64,000 nucleotides of DNA from positions 1-64,000 of the forward strand of contig NZ_JAFEVL010000003.1 of the NCBI RefSeq assembly GCF_016901135.1. The letters are read 5' to 3'. Below the pieces are notes generated by a model, which had not been told where the DNA came from, made no database searches, and worked only from the letters and a program-made list of their open reading frames with translations. Both the position numbers and the translations under genes were made by a program. The stretch is from Martinezella lusitana. GTDB lineage: Bacteria > Pseudomonadota > Alphaproteobacteria > Rhizobiales > Rhizobiaceae. This document shows, piece by piece, positions 8,640 through 17,951 of the stretch (positions are counted from its first letter, which is position 1; each line of letters opens with the position of its first letter).

Positions 8640-9003
8640 GAAGGAAAATCCTTGGCTGCAATAAAGGTTCCACTAGCGATGCGAAATTCGAGTGACCGAA
8701 TCCGTGCACCGAGTACAACGAAATATTCGCGGGTAGTCCCATCGTCAGATCGATATCGAAGAGCAGATCCACGGCGTCTGAGCAAGGGTCACCAGCTGGT
8801 CCTCTATTGCCTTGCTGAGCTCGTGCATCGGAAACAGAGTTATCGGTCGGAACGATGCAGCAGCGACAACGCTCATCACTACAAGCCTTGCCACCAATCA
8901 TGTCGCCCGCGAGGGGAATCCTGCAATGCAGGAGCGCTTTACGGAGCCGTCGCAGCGGGTACCGGCAGGGGGCTATCAGGTAGGTGCGGGAGATGTCGCC
9001 TGG
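8640..9003. other. Intergenic stretch upstream of the antiporter remnant
   Basis: No open frame here has a recognisable family or a convincing ribosome binding site. It separates a minus-strand small gene from the plus-strand antiporter pseudogene and so should hold promoters for both. Confidence 0.3.
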
Positions 9004-9636
9004 ATGAACACATATATGGTCACGCTGTTCATCTTTGGAGCGGTCGTGCTGCTGACTGCGTGGCTGCCGCTGGCTCTGCGTCATATGCCGTTATCGCTGC
9101 CGATCTGTTGTGTGGTGATCGGCATGCTTCTGACGTGGTCGCCCCTCGCGCCTCTTCCGCGGATAAACCTGCTCGATAGTCGCAAGCTCACGGAACATCT
9201 AACGGAATTCGTCGTGATCGTGGCATTTATGGGCGCTGGTTTGAAGATTGACCGGCCGCTGGGATGGCGGCGATGGGCGATGACCTGGCGATTGCTCGGG
9301 ATTGCCATGCCGATCTCCATCGGGATGATTGCCCTCCTCGGCTGGGGTGTTCTCGGGCTGGAGCCGCCTCCGCGCTCCTGCTCGGTGCGGCACTCGCGCC
9401 TACCGATCCCGTACTGGCGGGATGTCCAGGTCGGACCACCGCAGACCGGCGAGGAAGACGACATCAGATTCGCGCTGACCTCGGAAGCCGGCCTCAACGA
9501 CGGACTCAGCTTCCCCTTCGTCATGGCCGCTATCGCCGTGACCTCACAAGGAAGCAATCATCATGGATCGATCGCTCATTGGTTCGCCGTTCACGGGTTC
9601 AAAACGACCAATCTGCGTCGATCACGTAACCTGTGA
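9004..9636 (+). pseudogene. Truncated, frameshifted cation:proton antiporter (CPA1 type)
   Basis: From the ATG at 9004 the frame starts like an NhaP/CPA1 antiporter: MNTYMVTLFIFGAVVLLTAW, then helices with LTEFVVIVAFMGAGLKIDRP. Around 9363 the frame slips. The expected ASALLLGAALAPTDPVLA is read in the next frame (about 9365-9415). The original frame resumes with DVQVGPPQTGEEDD and LTSEAGLNDGLSFPFV, the conserved ion-binding region. After about 9550 the homology ends in unrelated sequence and a stop at 9634-9636, whereas full family members are several hundred residues longer. Two compensating small deletions plus a truncation make this a broken gene. Confidence 0.75.
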
Positions 9637-9642
9637 CATGCT

Positions 9643-9652
9643 ATCACGTGAT
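9643..9652. promoter_or_regulatory. Possible operator of the NolR-like gene
   Basis: The palindrome ATCACGTGAT (9643-9652) follows another ATCACGT at 9621-9627, with a related CGTGATATAGTC near 9664. Repeated half-sites just before an ArsR-family gene suggest autoregulation. Weak evidence. Confidence 0.3.
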
Positions 9653-9717
9653 GGGATTGCAGCGTGATATAGTCAATTGCGTTGATGCTCCCCCGAATGG
9701 CTTAAGGAGCAACTCAA

Positions 9718-9999
9718 TTGAACGAAGAGACGGCTGAGCTTTCTGCAGCACTGCTATCGGCGATGGCCAGTCCGATACGGCTCACACTTCTTATGCTCCT
9801 CGCAGACGAGGAGCTATCCGTTAGCACCATTGCCGCACGTCAGGGGATCAGCTGTTCATCAGCTTCGCAGCACTTGGCAAAGCTGAGAATGCAACGCTTG
9901 GTAACAATTCGCAAGGAGAGGCAAACAGTCTACTATTCCAGTCGGTCGCGGGCAGCAGCCGCGCTTTTACGCACATTGGACGCAATCGTCTTCGACTAG
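9718..9999 (+). CDS. NolR-like ArsR-family transcriptional regulator
   Basis: This encodes 93 residues forming a winged helix-turn-helix of the ArsR/SmtB fold. The segments LLSAMASPIRLTLLMLLADE, then SCSSASQHLAKLRMQRLV and VYYSSRS match the layout of NolR, the rhizobial regulator of nodulation, growth and plasmid transfer genes. NolR, however, is somewhat longer at both ends. Metal-binding Cys pairs of ArsR sensors are absent, as in NolR. The start is TTG at 9718, with AAGGAG at 9703-9708; no ATG is near. It probably represses genes close by or its own promoter; the target is not visible. Confidence 0.85.
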   Translation: MNEETAELSAALLSAMASPIRLTLLMLLADEELSVSTIAARQGISCSSASQHLAKLRMQRLVTIRKERQTVYYSSRSRAAAALLRTLDAIVFD

Positions 10000-10092
10000 T
10001 CCAACTGAACACGCTTCACGGGCTCATCGCAAATTTCCAAGCTCAATGGTGTCGTATTCCCCTTTTTCAAATAGCCATGAAGAGCGCGTTCG

Positions 10093-10300
10093 CCGTCCAT
10101 TTGGGCAGCTAAAATAAACCGTCGGTAGATGGTAGAATAATTGCTACCGGTTTGGATGCCACCCCCGATCCGGCCATTGCAGTGTCCGACGAGACTATGC
10201 CCCAAGCGGTGTCGTCGGACGCCCCCTCGCCCGGGTGGTCGACAGGTTATCTCAAACCTCAAAAACGAATGAGTCGCATTTGTTGACGCCGCGAGAACGG
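10093..10300. repeat. Palindromic intergenic element, copy 1
   Basis: This diverged copy of the element at 19375-19580 has three inverted repeats in the same order. CGGTAG (10123-10128) pairs with CTACCG (10144-10149). A GG-rich arm near 10149-10155 pairs with the region 10167-10173. TCCGACGA (10185-10192) pairs with TCGTCGGA (10212-10219). The outer pair of the first stem is C-G here and T-A in the other copy, which suggests selected pairing. One reading frame is also conserved between copies (SDETxPxAVSSDAP), but in this copy it has a stop just upstream. It resembles the mosaic palindromic elements known from rhizobial intergenic regions. Boundaries are approximate. Confidence 0.6.
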
Positions 10301-10645
10301 TCGCCTCCGCATCCGTCTTGTTCCAAAGCGCGGCCAATAACGCTTGCCTTTTACTCTGTTTTGTCACCGCGATGCCGTCGATCGCGTCGGCAACGTTCGC
10401 CAATGCGCGAGGAGAACTCAACCGTCTGAGTGACGAGCTGCGGCGGAAAACAGTGACGCGCCTGGCCGACATGGTTGATGGCCAAATTCAGTATCCAACT
10501 ACTCCCTATGGAGTACATTCATCGGCTATAGAGTTGCGTGACAGCGTCGTCAGAGTATTATTAATATATTTTAATGCACTCAAGAACTAAAAGATATAAT
10601 AGGTAGTGATCGATAATAAGATAAACCTAGATTGAGGGGAACAAT
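10301..10645. other. Intergenic stretch before the LuxR-type regulator
   Basis: An open frame from 10318 to 10590 has no recognisable features, and no clear ribosome binding site precedes it. The right part (10540-10640) is AT-rich and likely contains the promoter of the small ORF and the LuxR-type gene. Confidence 0.35.
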
Positions 10646-10786
10646 ATGAAGCAAGAAGCAATGTCGAAATTTAGACCAGGGCTTTGCTATCCAAAGAATA
10701 GAAGTATTCGGGCGATCACAAGAAGAATAAGGGCCACACTAAAGGTTGGGGGTATCGACCATGAACGGGCAGTCATTAACGAATGA
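10646..10786 (+). CDS. Possible 46-residue leader ORF overlapping the LuxR-type gene
   Basis: ATG 10646 follows GAGGGGA by a normal distance and opens a 46-codon frame (MKQEAMSKFRPGLCYPKNRS and onward) that is very basic. It ends with TGA at 10784-10786, 26 bases inside the next gene in another frame. The overlap would allow translational coupling with the downstream regulator. No family is recognised and the ORF could be chance. Confidence 0.3.
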   Translation: MKQEAMSKFRPGLCYPKNRSIRAITRRIRATLKVGGIDHERAVINE

Positions 10787-11528
10787 GAAGTTTGCTTCAG
10801 AAACAGCGGCGCGCATCATTTCAGTTCGAACACCGGATTCATTGAGGCCGTTTGTTGCCTCGGGGATCGCCGGCGCTGCGGAATCAGAGGACTATGTCCT
10901 TCTGATCGACTCCAGGGCTCTGGACCGCGAGTGCCTCTCAAGAAGTCTCACCGACTATGACGACAGCATGAATATCGTCACCGTAGCGTCGTTCGAGGAA
11001 TGGCAGATACGGGACATGCAGGTCGCACCGTCAGCCATTCTCTTCATGATTGGCGGACGCAAGGTTTCCGACTCCGAAATCAGCACGAAGATTTGCGCCT
11101 TGGTGGAGAGATTCAAGGCGAGTCCCGTGATCGTCGGCGCCGACAGCGACGAGCTCGCACAGCTTTTGCAAGCACTGGAATGCGGTGCTCGCGGCTATAT
11201 TCCGACCAGTGTCGACGTCAAGGTCGCAGCGGAAGCCGTGGCCCTTGCACGTGCTGGAGGTGTATTCGTGCCTGCCAGCAGCATTTTGGCTGCCAAGGAG
11301 TCGATTACTCCCGCCGCGAACAGGAGTTGCTGCCTCGACAGTCTGTTCACTCCGCGCGAGGTCGTTGTTGCCGAGGCGCTGAGGCGCGGCAAGGCAAACA
11401 AGATCATTGCCTATGAAATGGACCTTTGCGAGAGCACCGTGAAAGTTCATATCCGCAACATTATGAAGAAGCTCAATGCGACGAACCGTACGGAAGTTGC
11501 CTACAAGATCAGGGAACTCGTGCAGTAA
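10761..11528 (+). CDS. LuxR/NarL-type regulator with a degenerate receiver domain
   Basis: This encodes 255 residues. The N-terminal half has the fold pattern of a response-regulator receiver (YVLLIDSRALDRECLSRSL, later SPVIVGADSDELAQLLQALE and GARGYIP). At the phospho-acceptor position, however, SAILFMIGG lacks the Asp. The C-terminal half is a LuxR helix-turn-helix (LFTPREVVVAEALRRGKANK, then ESTVKVHIRNIMKKL and NRTEVAYKI). Such regulators act on promoters without classical phosphorylation and are common in rhizobia near surface polysaccharide or motility genes. ATG 10761 is chosen; a TTG at 10746 is in frame. Confidence 0.85.
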   Translation: MNGQSLTNEKFASETAARIISVRTPDSLRPFVASGIAGAAESEDYVLLIDSRALDRECLSRSLTDYDDSMNIVTVASFEEWQIRDMQVAPSAILFMIGGRKVSDSEISTKICALVERFKASPVIVGADSDELAQLLQALECGARGYIPTSVDVKVAAEAVALARAGGVFVPASSILAAKESITPAANRSCCLDSLFTPREVVVAEALRRGKANKIIAYEMDLCESTVKVHIRNIMKKLNATNRTEVAYKIRELVQ

Positions 11529-11862
11529 CGCTTTCATCGCGCCGGCGAGCTTTGGTTGCTGCCAACCATGTGGCATTGCTAAAGATAGCGGTCGTCGGCG
11601 TGAACTTGATATGGCGACAGACGAAGCGTCCTAAGTCAAGGCATTCGTCATCGCCAACGTCGGATCTTAGTCCTTGAAAAGATTGAAGCCGCTGGCCTAG
11701 GCCAACGCTGGCCCGCTAGGGCAGCACTACAATTTCACGACATTCCGGCGCTTGCCGGTTTCGTTCTGTGCAGCATTTCTGCGCAGCATTCAAGTAAATG
11801 CGGCCTTAAGAATTTCAAATGGACGCCCAACTGCGGCGGAGACTTGAGCTCGCCTGTGACAC
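11529..11862. other. Intergenic stretch, no gene supported
   Basis: Nothing recognisable on either strand. Short frames here are featureless. The right end carries the regulatory inverted repeat of the XRE gene. Confidence 0.35.
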
Positions 11863-11875
11863 TTGTCTGTGACAA
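11863..11875. promoter_or_regulatory. Inverted repeat upstream of the XRE regulator
   Basis: TTGTC (11863-11867) and GACAA (11871-11875) form a short palindrome around TGT, inside a longer direct repeat of CTGTGACA. It lies about 55 bases before the XRE start and could be its own operator. Short motif, so low certainty. Confidence 0.3.
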
Positions 11876-11929
11876 AGGTCAGCCTCTGCGATTTTCTCTT
11901 CTTACAGTTCTTTTTGAAGCGGAGAGCGC

Positions 11930-12199
11930 ATGGGCGGCGTTCGGCCCATGGGAGAAGAGCGCCTCGACCCCGCGCAGATCCGGGCTGCGCGCGCGATGCT
12001 GGGTTGGTCCGGGTCACAACTGGCAAAGAAAGCCGACATTTCCTTCTCGACGATCCGCCGAATGGAAATTTCCACCGCAAAGGTTCGAAACGAAGCCCTG
12101 ACGCGTGTCCGCCAAGCCTTTGAGCTTGAGGGGATACGCTTCCTTCGCGACGGCAAAGGACGAATCTCCGTCGGATTGGGCGATAAATCACACCCATGA
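11930..12199 (+). CDS. Small XRE-type helix-turn-helix regulator
   Basis: This encodes 89 residues with an XRE/Cro helix-turn-helix over about residues 12-65: PAQIRAARAMLGWSGSQLAK, then ADISFSTIRRMEIS. The C-terminal part (FELEGIRFLRDGKGRISVG) matches the short rhizobial regulators that carry only a DNA-binding domain plus a beta-hairpin. GGAG lies just before ATG 11930; ATG 11948 (MGEERLDP) fits the family start equally well. No partner toxin is visible next to it, so an antitoxin role is not supported. Confidence 0.8.
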   Translation: MGGVRPMGEERLDPAQIRAARAMLGWSGSQLAKKADISFSTIRRMEISTAKVRNEALTRVRQAFELEGIRFLRDGKGRISVGLGDKSHP

Positions 12200-12232
12200 A
12201 TGGGATGGACTTTGCCACACATCGGCGGACGG

Positions 12233-13186
12233 CTATGATGGCCCCGCCGCCCGAGCAGGATGTGCATCCGGTTCAATACTGATCTGGTCGCGCCCCTTCA
12301 TTTTGGCGGCGTAAAGTGCGAGATCGGCTCTTCGGTAGAGCTCACCGACGTCATCGCCACGCACGGCACAGGCGATACCAGCAGAAAACGTATAGCGAAA
12401 GCTAGCGTGCTCAGGTAGCGGCCGTGACTGCCGCACCGCAAGCAGCATACGATGGACGATCACCTCCGCGTCGTCCGGGGTCGTGTTCGGAAGAATGAGG
12501 ACGAACTCTTCACCGCCGACCCGCCCGAAAATATCCGTCCTGCGGACCAGTCTTTGCAGCGTGATTGCGAAATCCTTCAGGATCGCGTCGCCAGAAGCGT
12601 GGCCGAAGCGGTCGTTGATGTATTTGAAATTGTCGAGGTCCAGCACGGCAAGACATCCAACCGGCTCCGCAACGCCGCCATGGTTGCGCACGAGCTCGTC
12701 AAGCTTGGACATGACGAACCGCCGGCTGGGAATCCCTGTCAATTCGTCTGTCTGTGAAGCCTTGAGCGCGAAGTCACGATCTTGCCGGAGTGTTCTTTCG
12801 TCGGACCGGATGGAGGTGATGTCACTTGCAACACACAACATCCAGCCGCTGGGCTGCATGGTCTCCGTCATCCAGAGCCAGCGGCCGTCATGGAGATCCG
12901 TCTCGAATGCCCGAAACCCGCTCTTGCCGCGCCTGGCCAGCGTTGTCAGCAACCAGCTCTCGAAATCGTCGGTGTTGATGATCGTTCCACGACTAGCATG
13001 GAAGTTGCGCCGCATGAGCTCTGGCCATAGCGGATACTCATCCTCGTCTATGAACCACGCCGCGCGAAACGCGCGGTTGGAAAAGCGAACACGGTCATCC
13101 TGGTCGTAGACCGCGACCAGCACCCCCGCGGCTTCCATCAACTGCGCAACCTGTAGCATCGTTTCATTATCGACCAAGGCCGTCAT
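12233..13186 (-). CDS. PAS-GGDEF diguanylate cyclase
   Basis: This enzyme makes cyclic di-GMP from two GTP and promotes sessile behaviour. The product is 317 residues from the Met at 13186. A PAS-like domain covers about residues 5-125 (AGVLVAVYDQDDRVRFSNRA). A GGDEF domain covers about 150-310, starting at QTDELTGIPSRR with active-site motif GGEEF. The RRTD immediately upstream matches the RxxD inhibitory site, so product feedback is likely. No EAL domain is present. Longer in-frame starts at 13255 and 13339 add residues that do not look like a domain. It is divergent from the LacI remnant. Confidence 0.9.
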   Translation of the reverse strand: MTALVDNETMLQVAQLMEAAGVLVAVYDQDDRVRFSNRAFRAAWFIDEDEYPLWPELMRRNFHASRGTIINTDDFESWLLTTLARRGKSGFRAFETDLHDGRWLWMTETMQPSGWMLCVASDITSIRSDERTLRQDRDFALKASQTDELTGIPSRRFVMSKLDELVRNHGGVAEPVGCLAVLDLDNFKYINDRFGHASGDAILKDFAITLQRLVRRTDIFGRVGGEEFVLILPNTTPDDAEVIVHRMLLAVRQSRPLPEHASFRYTFSAGIACAVRGDDVGELYRRADLALYAAKMKGRDQISIEPDAHPARAAGPS

Positions 13187-13397
13187 GCCCTCAGAATGGA
13201 TCGTCTCCTCCCAAGCTTTAATCGTGAGCGACGAAAAAACAAATAGGTCGGCCATGCAAAACCAAACAAGCGCCCGAGACCGGGCGGGAAACGTCTTACG
13301 CTCATCGTGATCTGCACAGGGCCTGCGGGCGAAGTTCACACCGCAAACGGCAAGTCAGCAAAGCTGGATACCGGGTGCTAATCAACGATCGCCGGCA

Positions 13398-14222
13398 ATG
13401 CGATGCCGTTGCGACTGCGTGAAGCGGTCTCGAACATACGCTTTACAGAGTAGCTTCACGTTACGAAACGTCCCCAGTCCCAGATGGCTACCAAGCCTCA
13501 TGACCGTCGTTTGCGAGATCAACATCAACCGTCATTTCGATCACGTTCATGCGTTGATCAATGCAGACCAGCGGCAATTCGATGCGGTGATCCTGTTCGG
13601 CACGGCCTTTCGCGAGGAAACGCTGGGTGATCGACGGCTTGGCCCAGGTTTCCCGCCGATGTTCGTTCTTGCGAGAGACAGCCAAATCCCCGGCGTCCCC
13701 GCCATCGCCTGCAATGCCGAACTCGCCCTCAGCGAAATCGTCGACTATCTGTTCGACAAGGGGTATCGCCGTCCGGGCTTCATGGCCGGCGCAAGAGCCC
13801 TGTCGACGGCACTTGGAAGGCGCCATCACTATGCAAATTTCTGGCGACAGAAGGGCGTCGCGAACGTCGTTGAATTGACCGCGGAAAGATACAGCGCACA
13901 GGCCGGCGCGGAGGCGGCACGCATTTATTTGAGCACGACTGCACCCGGATCGCGCGTCGACGTGTTGATGTGTGAAAACGACATTTTGGCGCTGGGAGCG
14001 ATGGATGTCGCCCGGAGCGAATTCGGTCTCGAAGTCCCGCAAGACCTGGCAGTCGTCGGCTTCGACAATATCGAGCTCGGCGGCGCCCCTCCCTATGGAC
14101 TGACGAGCTACGAACAGCCTGCCGACGAGATGGTCGACGCCATTGTCGCAATGATCACCGGAAAGCGCCCGTCTGAAACGGTCGTCCTACCGGGACGTAT
14201 TGTGCGGAGACTATCAGCTTAA
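13398..14222 (+). pseudogene. LacI-family regulator remnant lacking an intact DNA-binding domain
   Basis: From about residue 50 the frame matches the sugar-binding domain of LacI regulators: QFDAVILFGTAFREE, ACNAELALSEIVDYLFDKGY, VDVLMCENDILALGAMDVAR and the hallmark AVVGFDNIELGGAPPYGLTS. The N-terminus has only a trace of the helix-turn-helix (SRTYALQSS, PSLMT), and about 60 to 100 residues that should link the domains are missing. No helix-turn-helix can be read in any frame upstream. It is most likely a degraded regulator of the neighbouring sugar-binding chemotaxis genes. A DNA-binding-free sugar sensor is less likely. Confidence 0.6.
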
Positions 14223-14400
14223 TCGCCGAATCCGGGGCCATCGACGATCACCGCCCCGCATGGGGTGGATCGTCTCGCCAGCGACCCAGAGCACGACCCG
14301 CGGCTCTGAACCGCCCTCGCTCACATGCTCGATCGCCTTTGATCATAACAATGATCTGTGCGGTCGTGAGGCGCCCAACCTGGCCTTGATGCACGAACGA

Positions 14401-14438
14401 ATGCGACCGGGCTGAAACATGTTTCAACCCAGTCGCAT
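14401..14438. terminator. Hairpin between convergent genes, possible bidirectional terminator
   Basis: ATGCGAC (14401-14407) pairs with GTCGCAT (14432-14438), and the centre TGAAACATGTTTCA (14413-14426) is itself a perfect palindrome. Together they form a long interrupted stem between the end of the LacI remnant and the end of the chemotaxis gene. There is no strong T-run, so termination is inferred from position and stem strength. Confidence 0.45.
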
Positions 14439-14462
14439 GATCGAAAGCTCTTGGCGCCGACG

Positions 14463-16610
14463 TTAGGACGCCAATGCGTAGAGACGGGACCCGGGGACAG
14501 CGGCGCTGCGTGTCTTGAACCGATGCACCAAGTCCGCGAGGTTTTCCGTCTCCTGCGTCAGGCTCTGGGCAGCCGCCGTGGTTTCCTCCACCATGGCTGC
14601 ATTCTGCTGAGTGACCTTGTCCATCTGATCGCCGGCGGCCGAGACCTCTCTCAGGCTGGCGGCCTGTTCACGCGCGGCAACCGCGATTTCCGCGACCGTG
14701 CTGCTCATCGCGCTGACTTGCTCGACGATCTGTGCAAGCGATGTTCCGGATTCGCCGACGAGCTCCACGCCTGCCTTGACCTGAGCGGAAGACGTTGAGA
14801 TCAACGCCTTGATCTCTCTCGCGGCACTGGCTGATCGCTGCGCCAGTTCTCGCACCTCTTGAGCGACGACGGCAAAACCTTTCCCTGCTTCGCCGGCGCG
14901 TGCTGCTTCCACACCGGCATTAAGGGCAAGAAGATTGGTCTGGAAGGCGATCTCGTCGATGACGCCGATAATATTGCCGATCTTGGAGGATGAACCTTGA
15001 ATTTCAGTCATGGCCGCGATCGCGCGGGCGACGATCGCCCCGCCGTTCTCGGCATTGGCACGCGCGGTGGCAACCGCGTTCTGAGCATGGCTTGCCCCTT
15101 CCGCCGTGCCGTTGACGCCTCGTGTCACATCGCCGAGAGCAGCCACCGTTTCCTCGAGTGAAGCGGCTTGCTGCTCCGTGCGACGGGCAAGATCGTGAGA
15201 GGCTGTCGAGATTTCCGAAAGGCCCGATTTGATCGTACCGACCGCACGGATGACGGAATCGAGAGCCTCCTCCAGACTGGAGACCGAGTTGTTGAAATGG
15301 TCCCGGATACGGACATAACGACCGTCAACCTCGCCGACACGTACGGTAAGGTCGCCCTTCGAAAGTGCATCGAGGCCCAGAGAGATCTGCTGGAAGGCGT
15401 GCTCCATCACCTGCGCATCGGCAAGCCGCTCGGCTTCCTGGCGCAGGCGCTCTTCTTCGGCCGCAAGGCGAGCCCGTTCGGCATTGGCTTCCGCGATGAC
15501 CTTGCCGCGTCCCGTCTCCTGGAAGACCTTCAGCGAGCGTGCCATGGCGCCGAGCTCGTGACGATGTTCGGTACCGTCGACCACCATTGTGTCGTCGCCG
15601 CGAGCAAGCCGCTCCATCGTCCGCGCCATCTTACGCACGGCCGAGGAAATCAGCTGACCGACGAAATAGGCGAGCACGAGACCAATCACGATCAACAGGC
15701 CACTGAACATGAGCGTCGAGCGCGTGGCGGAGGCGACCGTCGTATCGACCGAGCCATCGAGCGACTTCTGCCCATCGATGACCGTGGCCTGCAGATTCTG
15801 GAAGCCCGTCGCGATTTTCGGTGCCAGAACATCAAGTTCGCTCGCGCGGATCTTGTTGGTCTGCAGCAAGATATCCCTCACGTCGCCAAGACGGCTCGTG
15901 TAGTTCTGCATCAACTGACCGGCGCCTAGAACACGCTTGTGCTGCAGTTCACCCTTTGCCACCTTGGCGGCAGCATCGTTCAAAGCCATCGCGTCGTTCA
16001 GCGCCGATTGCGCGATGTCGTAAGATGCAAGATCGCCGGAGTAGATGAAGCGCTCCGAGAAATAGAGGCTGCGATTCAATGCCTCGAGTGTTGCGCCGGT
16101 CGCATGCAGGAGAGCGACGTCGTTCTGCCGCCAGGCGCTGCGCATGACGTCATTGAGCGCGATACTGGTCCAGGGGCCGAATTCGGTAACCTTGGAGATC
16201 AAGGCTTCGCGCCTTGCATGCAGGGAGACGATCTGCTCGAAGGCGGTGCCATAGGCCGCTACATCCTGGCGGATCGTTGCCATTCCCGCCTGCAGGGCGT
16301 TGTTTTCTGCGAAGCGCTGGTCGTCGGCGGCAAATGCCTTAACCCCCACACGGAACCGGTTCACGACATCCTGCGTCGGGCTGGATCGGAAAGCTTCCAC
16401 CGACATCTGAATTTCGTGCAGCTGATTGCTGTAATCGGAAATCGCAAGGCTCTGGCCGGCGGTGCTGCGGTAAGAGGAGAAGATAGACGAAAGTCCGTCC
16501 ATGCCGGAAATCGCACTGACCGAGAGTAGGCTCATGAGCAGGATCAGCGGCAGGAAACCGGCCGTTATCTGCGCGCGGATGCCAAGTTTATTCCAAAAGC
16601 GCAACATCAT
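14463..16610 (-). CDS. Methyl-accepting chemotaxis protein
   Basis: A chemoreceptor of 715 residues. TM1 is about residues 12-34 and TM2 about 303-325, enclosing a helical periplasmic sensor of about 270 residues, long enough to be a double four-helix-bundle type. A HAMP segment follows ([16 protein letters not shown]), then a second HAMP-like segment ([15 protein letters not shown]). The signalling hairpin tip has the invariant [20 protein letters not shown] and later the [18 protein letters not shown] block. It starts 13 bases after a periplasmic sugar-binding protein gene on the same strand. That protein probably presents ligand to this receptor, since no transporter genes are present. Confidence 0.95.
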   Translation of the reverse strand: MMLRFWNKLGIRAQITAGFLPLILLMSLLSVSAISGMDGLSSIFSSYRSTAGQSLAISDYSNQLHEIQMSVEAFRSSPTQDVVNRFRVGVKAFAADDQRFAENNALQAGMATIRQDVAAYGTAFEQIVSLHARREALISKVTEFGPWTSIALNDVMRSAWRQNDVALLHATGATLEALNRSLYFSERFIYSGDLASYDIAQSALNDAMALNDAAAKVAKGELQHKRVLGAGQLMQNYTSRLGDVRDILLQTNKIRASELDVLAPKIATGFQNLQATVIDGQKSLDGSVDTTVASATRSTLMFSGLLIVIGLVLAYFVGQLISSAVRKMARTMERLARGDDTMVVDGTEHRHELGAMARSLKVFQETGRGKVIAEANAERARLAAEEERLRQEAERLADAQVMEHAFQQISLGLDALSKGDLTVRVGEVDGRYVRIRDHFNNSVSSLEEALDSVIRAVGTIKSGLSEISTASHDLARRTEQQAASLEETVAALGDVTRGVNGTAEGASHAQNAVATARANAENGGAIVARAIAAMTEIQGSSSKIGNIIGVIDEIAFQTNLLALNAGVEAARAGEAGKGFAVVAQEVRELAQRSASAAREIKALISTSSAQVKAGVELVGESGTSLAQIVEQVSAMSSTVAEIAVAAREQAASLREVSAAGDQMDKVTQQNAAMVEETTAAAQSLTQETENLADLVHRFKTRSAAVPGSRLYALAS

Positions 16611-16623
16611 AATCCTCGTTTGC

Positions 16624-17553
16624 TCACTGGGTCTTCGGCAAGTATTGGGCGATGTTCTGGGGCGTGACGAGCTCGAAGGGCACGTTGTTTTCTCGTGGCA
16701 CCTTCTGCCCGTTTATGAGCTTGATTGCGGCGTCGACCGCTGTAGCGCCCTGCCCGGAGGCACTCTGAAGGATGGTGACGTCCAGATCCCCGGCTTGCAT
16801 CGCCGCCAGCGCATCGTCGGTCGCATCGACGCCTGCGACGACGACGTCCTTCATCGACATACCGTTTCGCTTCATGGCACGGATGGCGCCGACCGCCATC
16901 TCGTCGTTGTTGGCGATAACAGCGTCGAACTTCACGCCGGCCGACAGCCATTCCTGCATTTGCTGATCGGCGTAGTCGCTCGACCAATAGGCCGCCTGCC
17001 GCTCCACGATCTGGAGACCCTTGCAATCAGGTGTGGCGATGACATTGTCGATGTCCTGCGTGCGTGCCCGCGCGGCTGCGTGGAAGGGTTCGCCCATCAG
17101 CACCACGAGGCGTCCCTTGCCTTTCAGGAGTGAGCAGACTTCCTTCGTCTGCATAGTTCCCGATTCGGCTTCGTCTGACGCGACCACGACCTGGTTTTCC
17201 GGCAGATCCGACAGGTTCGAGGGGACGTTATTGATATAGACCAGCGGAATATGGGCATCGGCGGCAAGCTTGGTCATCTGCGGGCCGAGGTCGCCATCGG
17301 AGACGGCCAGGATGATGGCGTCGACCTTATCGGCTATGAACTGCTGGACCTGCGCCTTCTGAGCGTCGTTGTCGCCTTTGGCGTTCTGCACGACAAGTTT
17401 CAGCCCAGAAATCGTCTTTCCCTGCGAAAGGACTCCGTTGAGCAATGCGGTTCTGAATTTATCCAGACCGGACATCGATACGCCGATCGTCTGTGCGCTT
17501 GCAGTCGAGGCGGATATCGCCATCACGAAAGCAGCAAGTATGGCTTTTCTCAT
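16624..17553 (-). CDS. Periplasmic sugar-binding protein (ribose/RbsB type)
   Basis: This encodes 309 residues with a signal peptide ([20 protein letters not shown]). A type I periplasmic-binding fold follows: [59 protein letters not shown] and [18 protein letters not shown]. Members of this group bind pentoses, hexoses or inositols for ABC import. Here no permease or ATPase gene is adjacent, and the next gene is a chemoreceptor, which suggests a dedicated sensing role. GGAGAT precedes ATG 17553, chosen over the Met at 17577. Confidence 0.9.
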   Translation of the reverse strand: MRKAILAAFVMAISASTASAQTIGVSMSGLDKFRTALLNGVLSQGKTISGLKLVVQNAKGDNDAQKAQVQQFIADKVDAIILAVSDGDLGPQMTKLAADAHIPLVYINNVPSNLSDLPENQVVVASDEAESGTMQTKEVCSLLKGKGRLVVLMGEPFHAAARARTQDIDNVIATPDCKGLQIVERQAAYWSSDYADQQMQEWLSAGVKFDAVIANNDEMAVGAIRAMKRNGMSMKDVVVAGVDATDDALAAMQAGDLDVTILQSASGQGATAVDAAIKLINGQKVPRENNVPFELVTPQNIAQYLPKTQ

Positions 17554-17951
17554 TATCCATCTCCGTAAGACGCGCACCGCGTTGAAGATTTATAACGAGT
17601 TTTTAGTTAAATTTTACTTTACGATAACCAAATTACTTAAGAATATCATCACATACGGAGCGTGACTGGTCCGCTATATATTCATTTTTAGAATATTTTA
17701 CTTAGCTGCATTATTTGTTGGTAATATTCTCTACCCTGCAAAACATCGCCTTTGAGCCATAGCGACAACAGCGAAATGCCATCACCGATCGGTGCGGCGG
17801 CAATTCAGCTCTCCTTGATTGCAGCATTGCAACGCCTGTATGATTCAACGATGCCGATAGCGCCCGGTGCTTGCGGGTTGTGGCGAATCGCGGACAGGAT
17901 CCGGGGGGCTCCAAATTGGCCATTCCCATAGTCTGTGAACCCGAACCTGCG
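17554..17951. other. AT-rich intergenic region
   Basis: The part next to the binding-protein gene (about 17580-17720) is markedly AT-rich compared with its surroundings and should contain the promoter of the chemotaxis pair. The remainder, up to the end of the glycosyltransferase gene, shows no supported gene. Confidence 0.4.

Noticed and set aside
11930..12199. XRE protein as antitoxin of a toxin-antitoxin pair
   Set aside because: No toxin-like ORF (HigB, RelE, HipA type) lies next to it on either strand.
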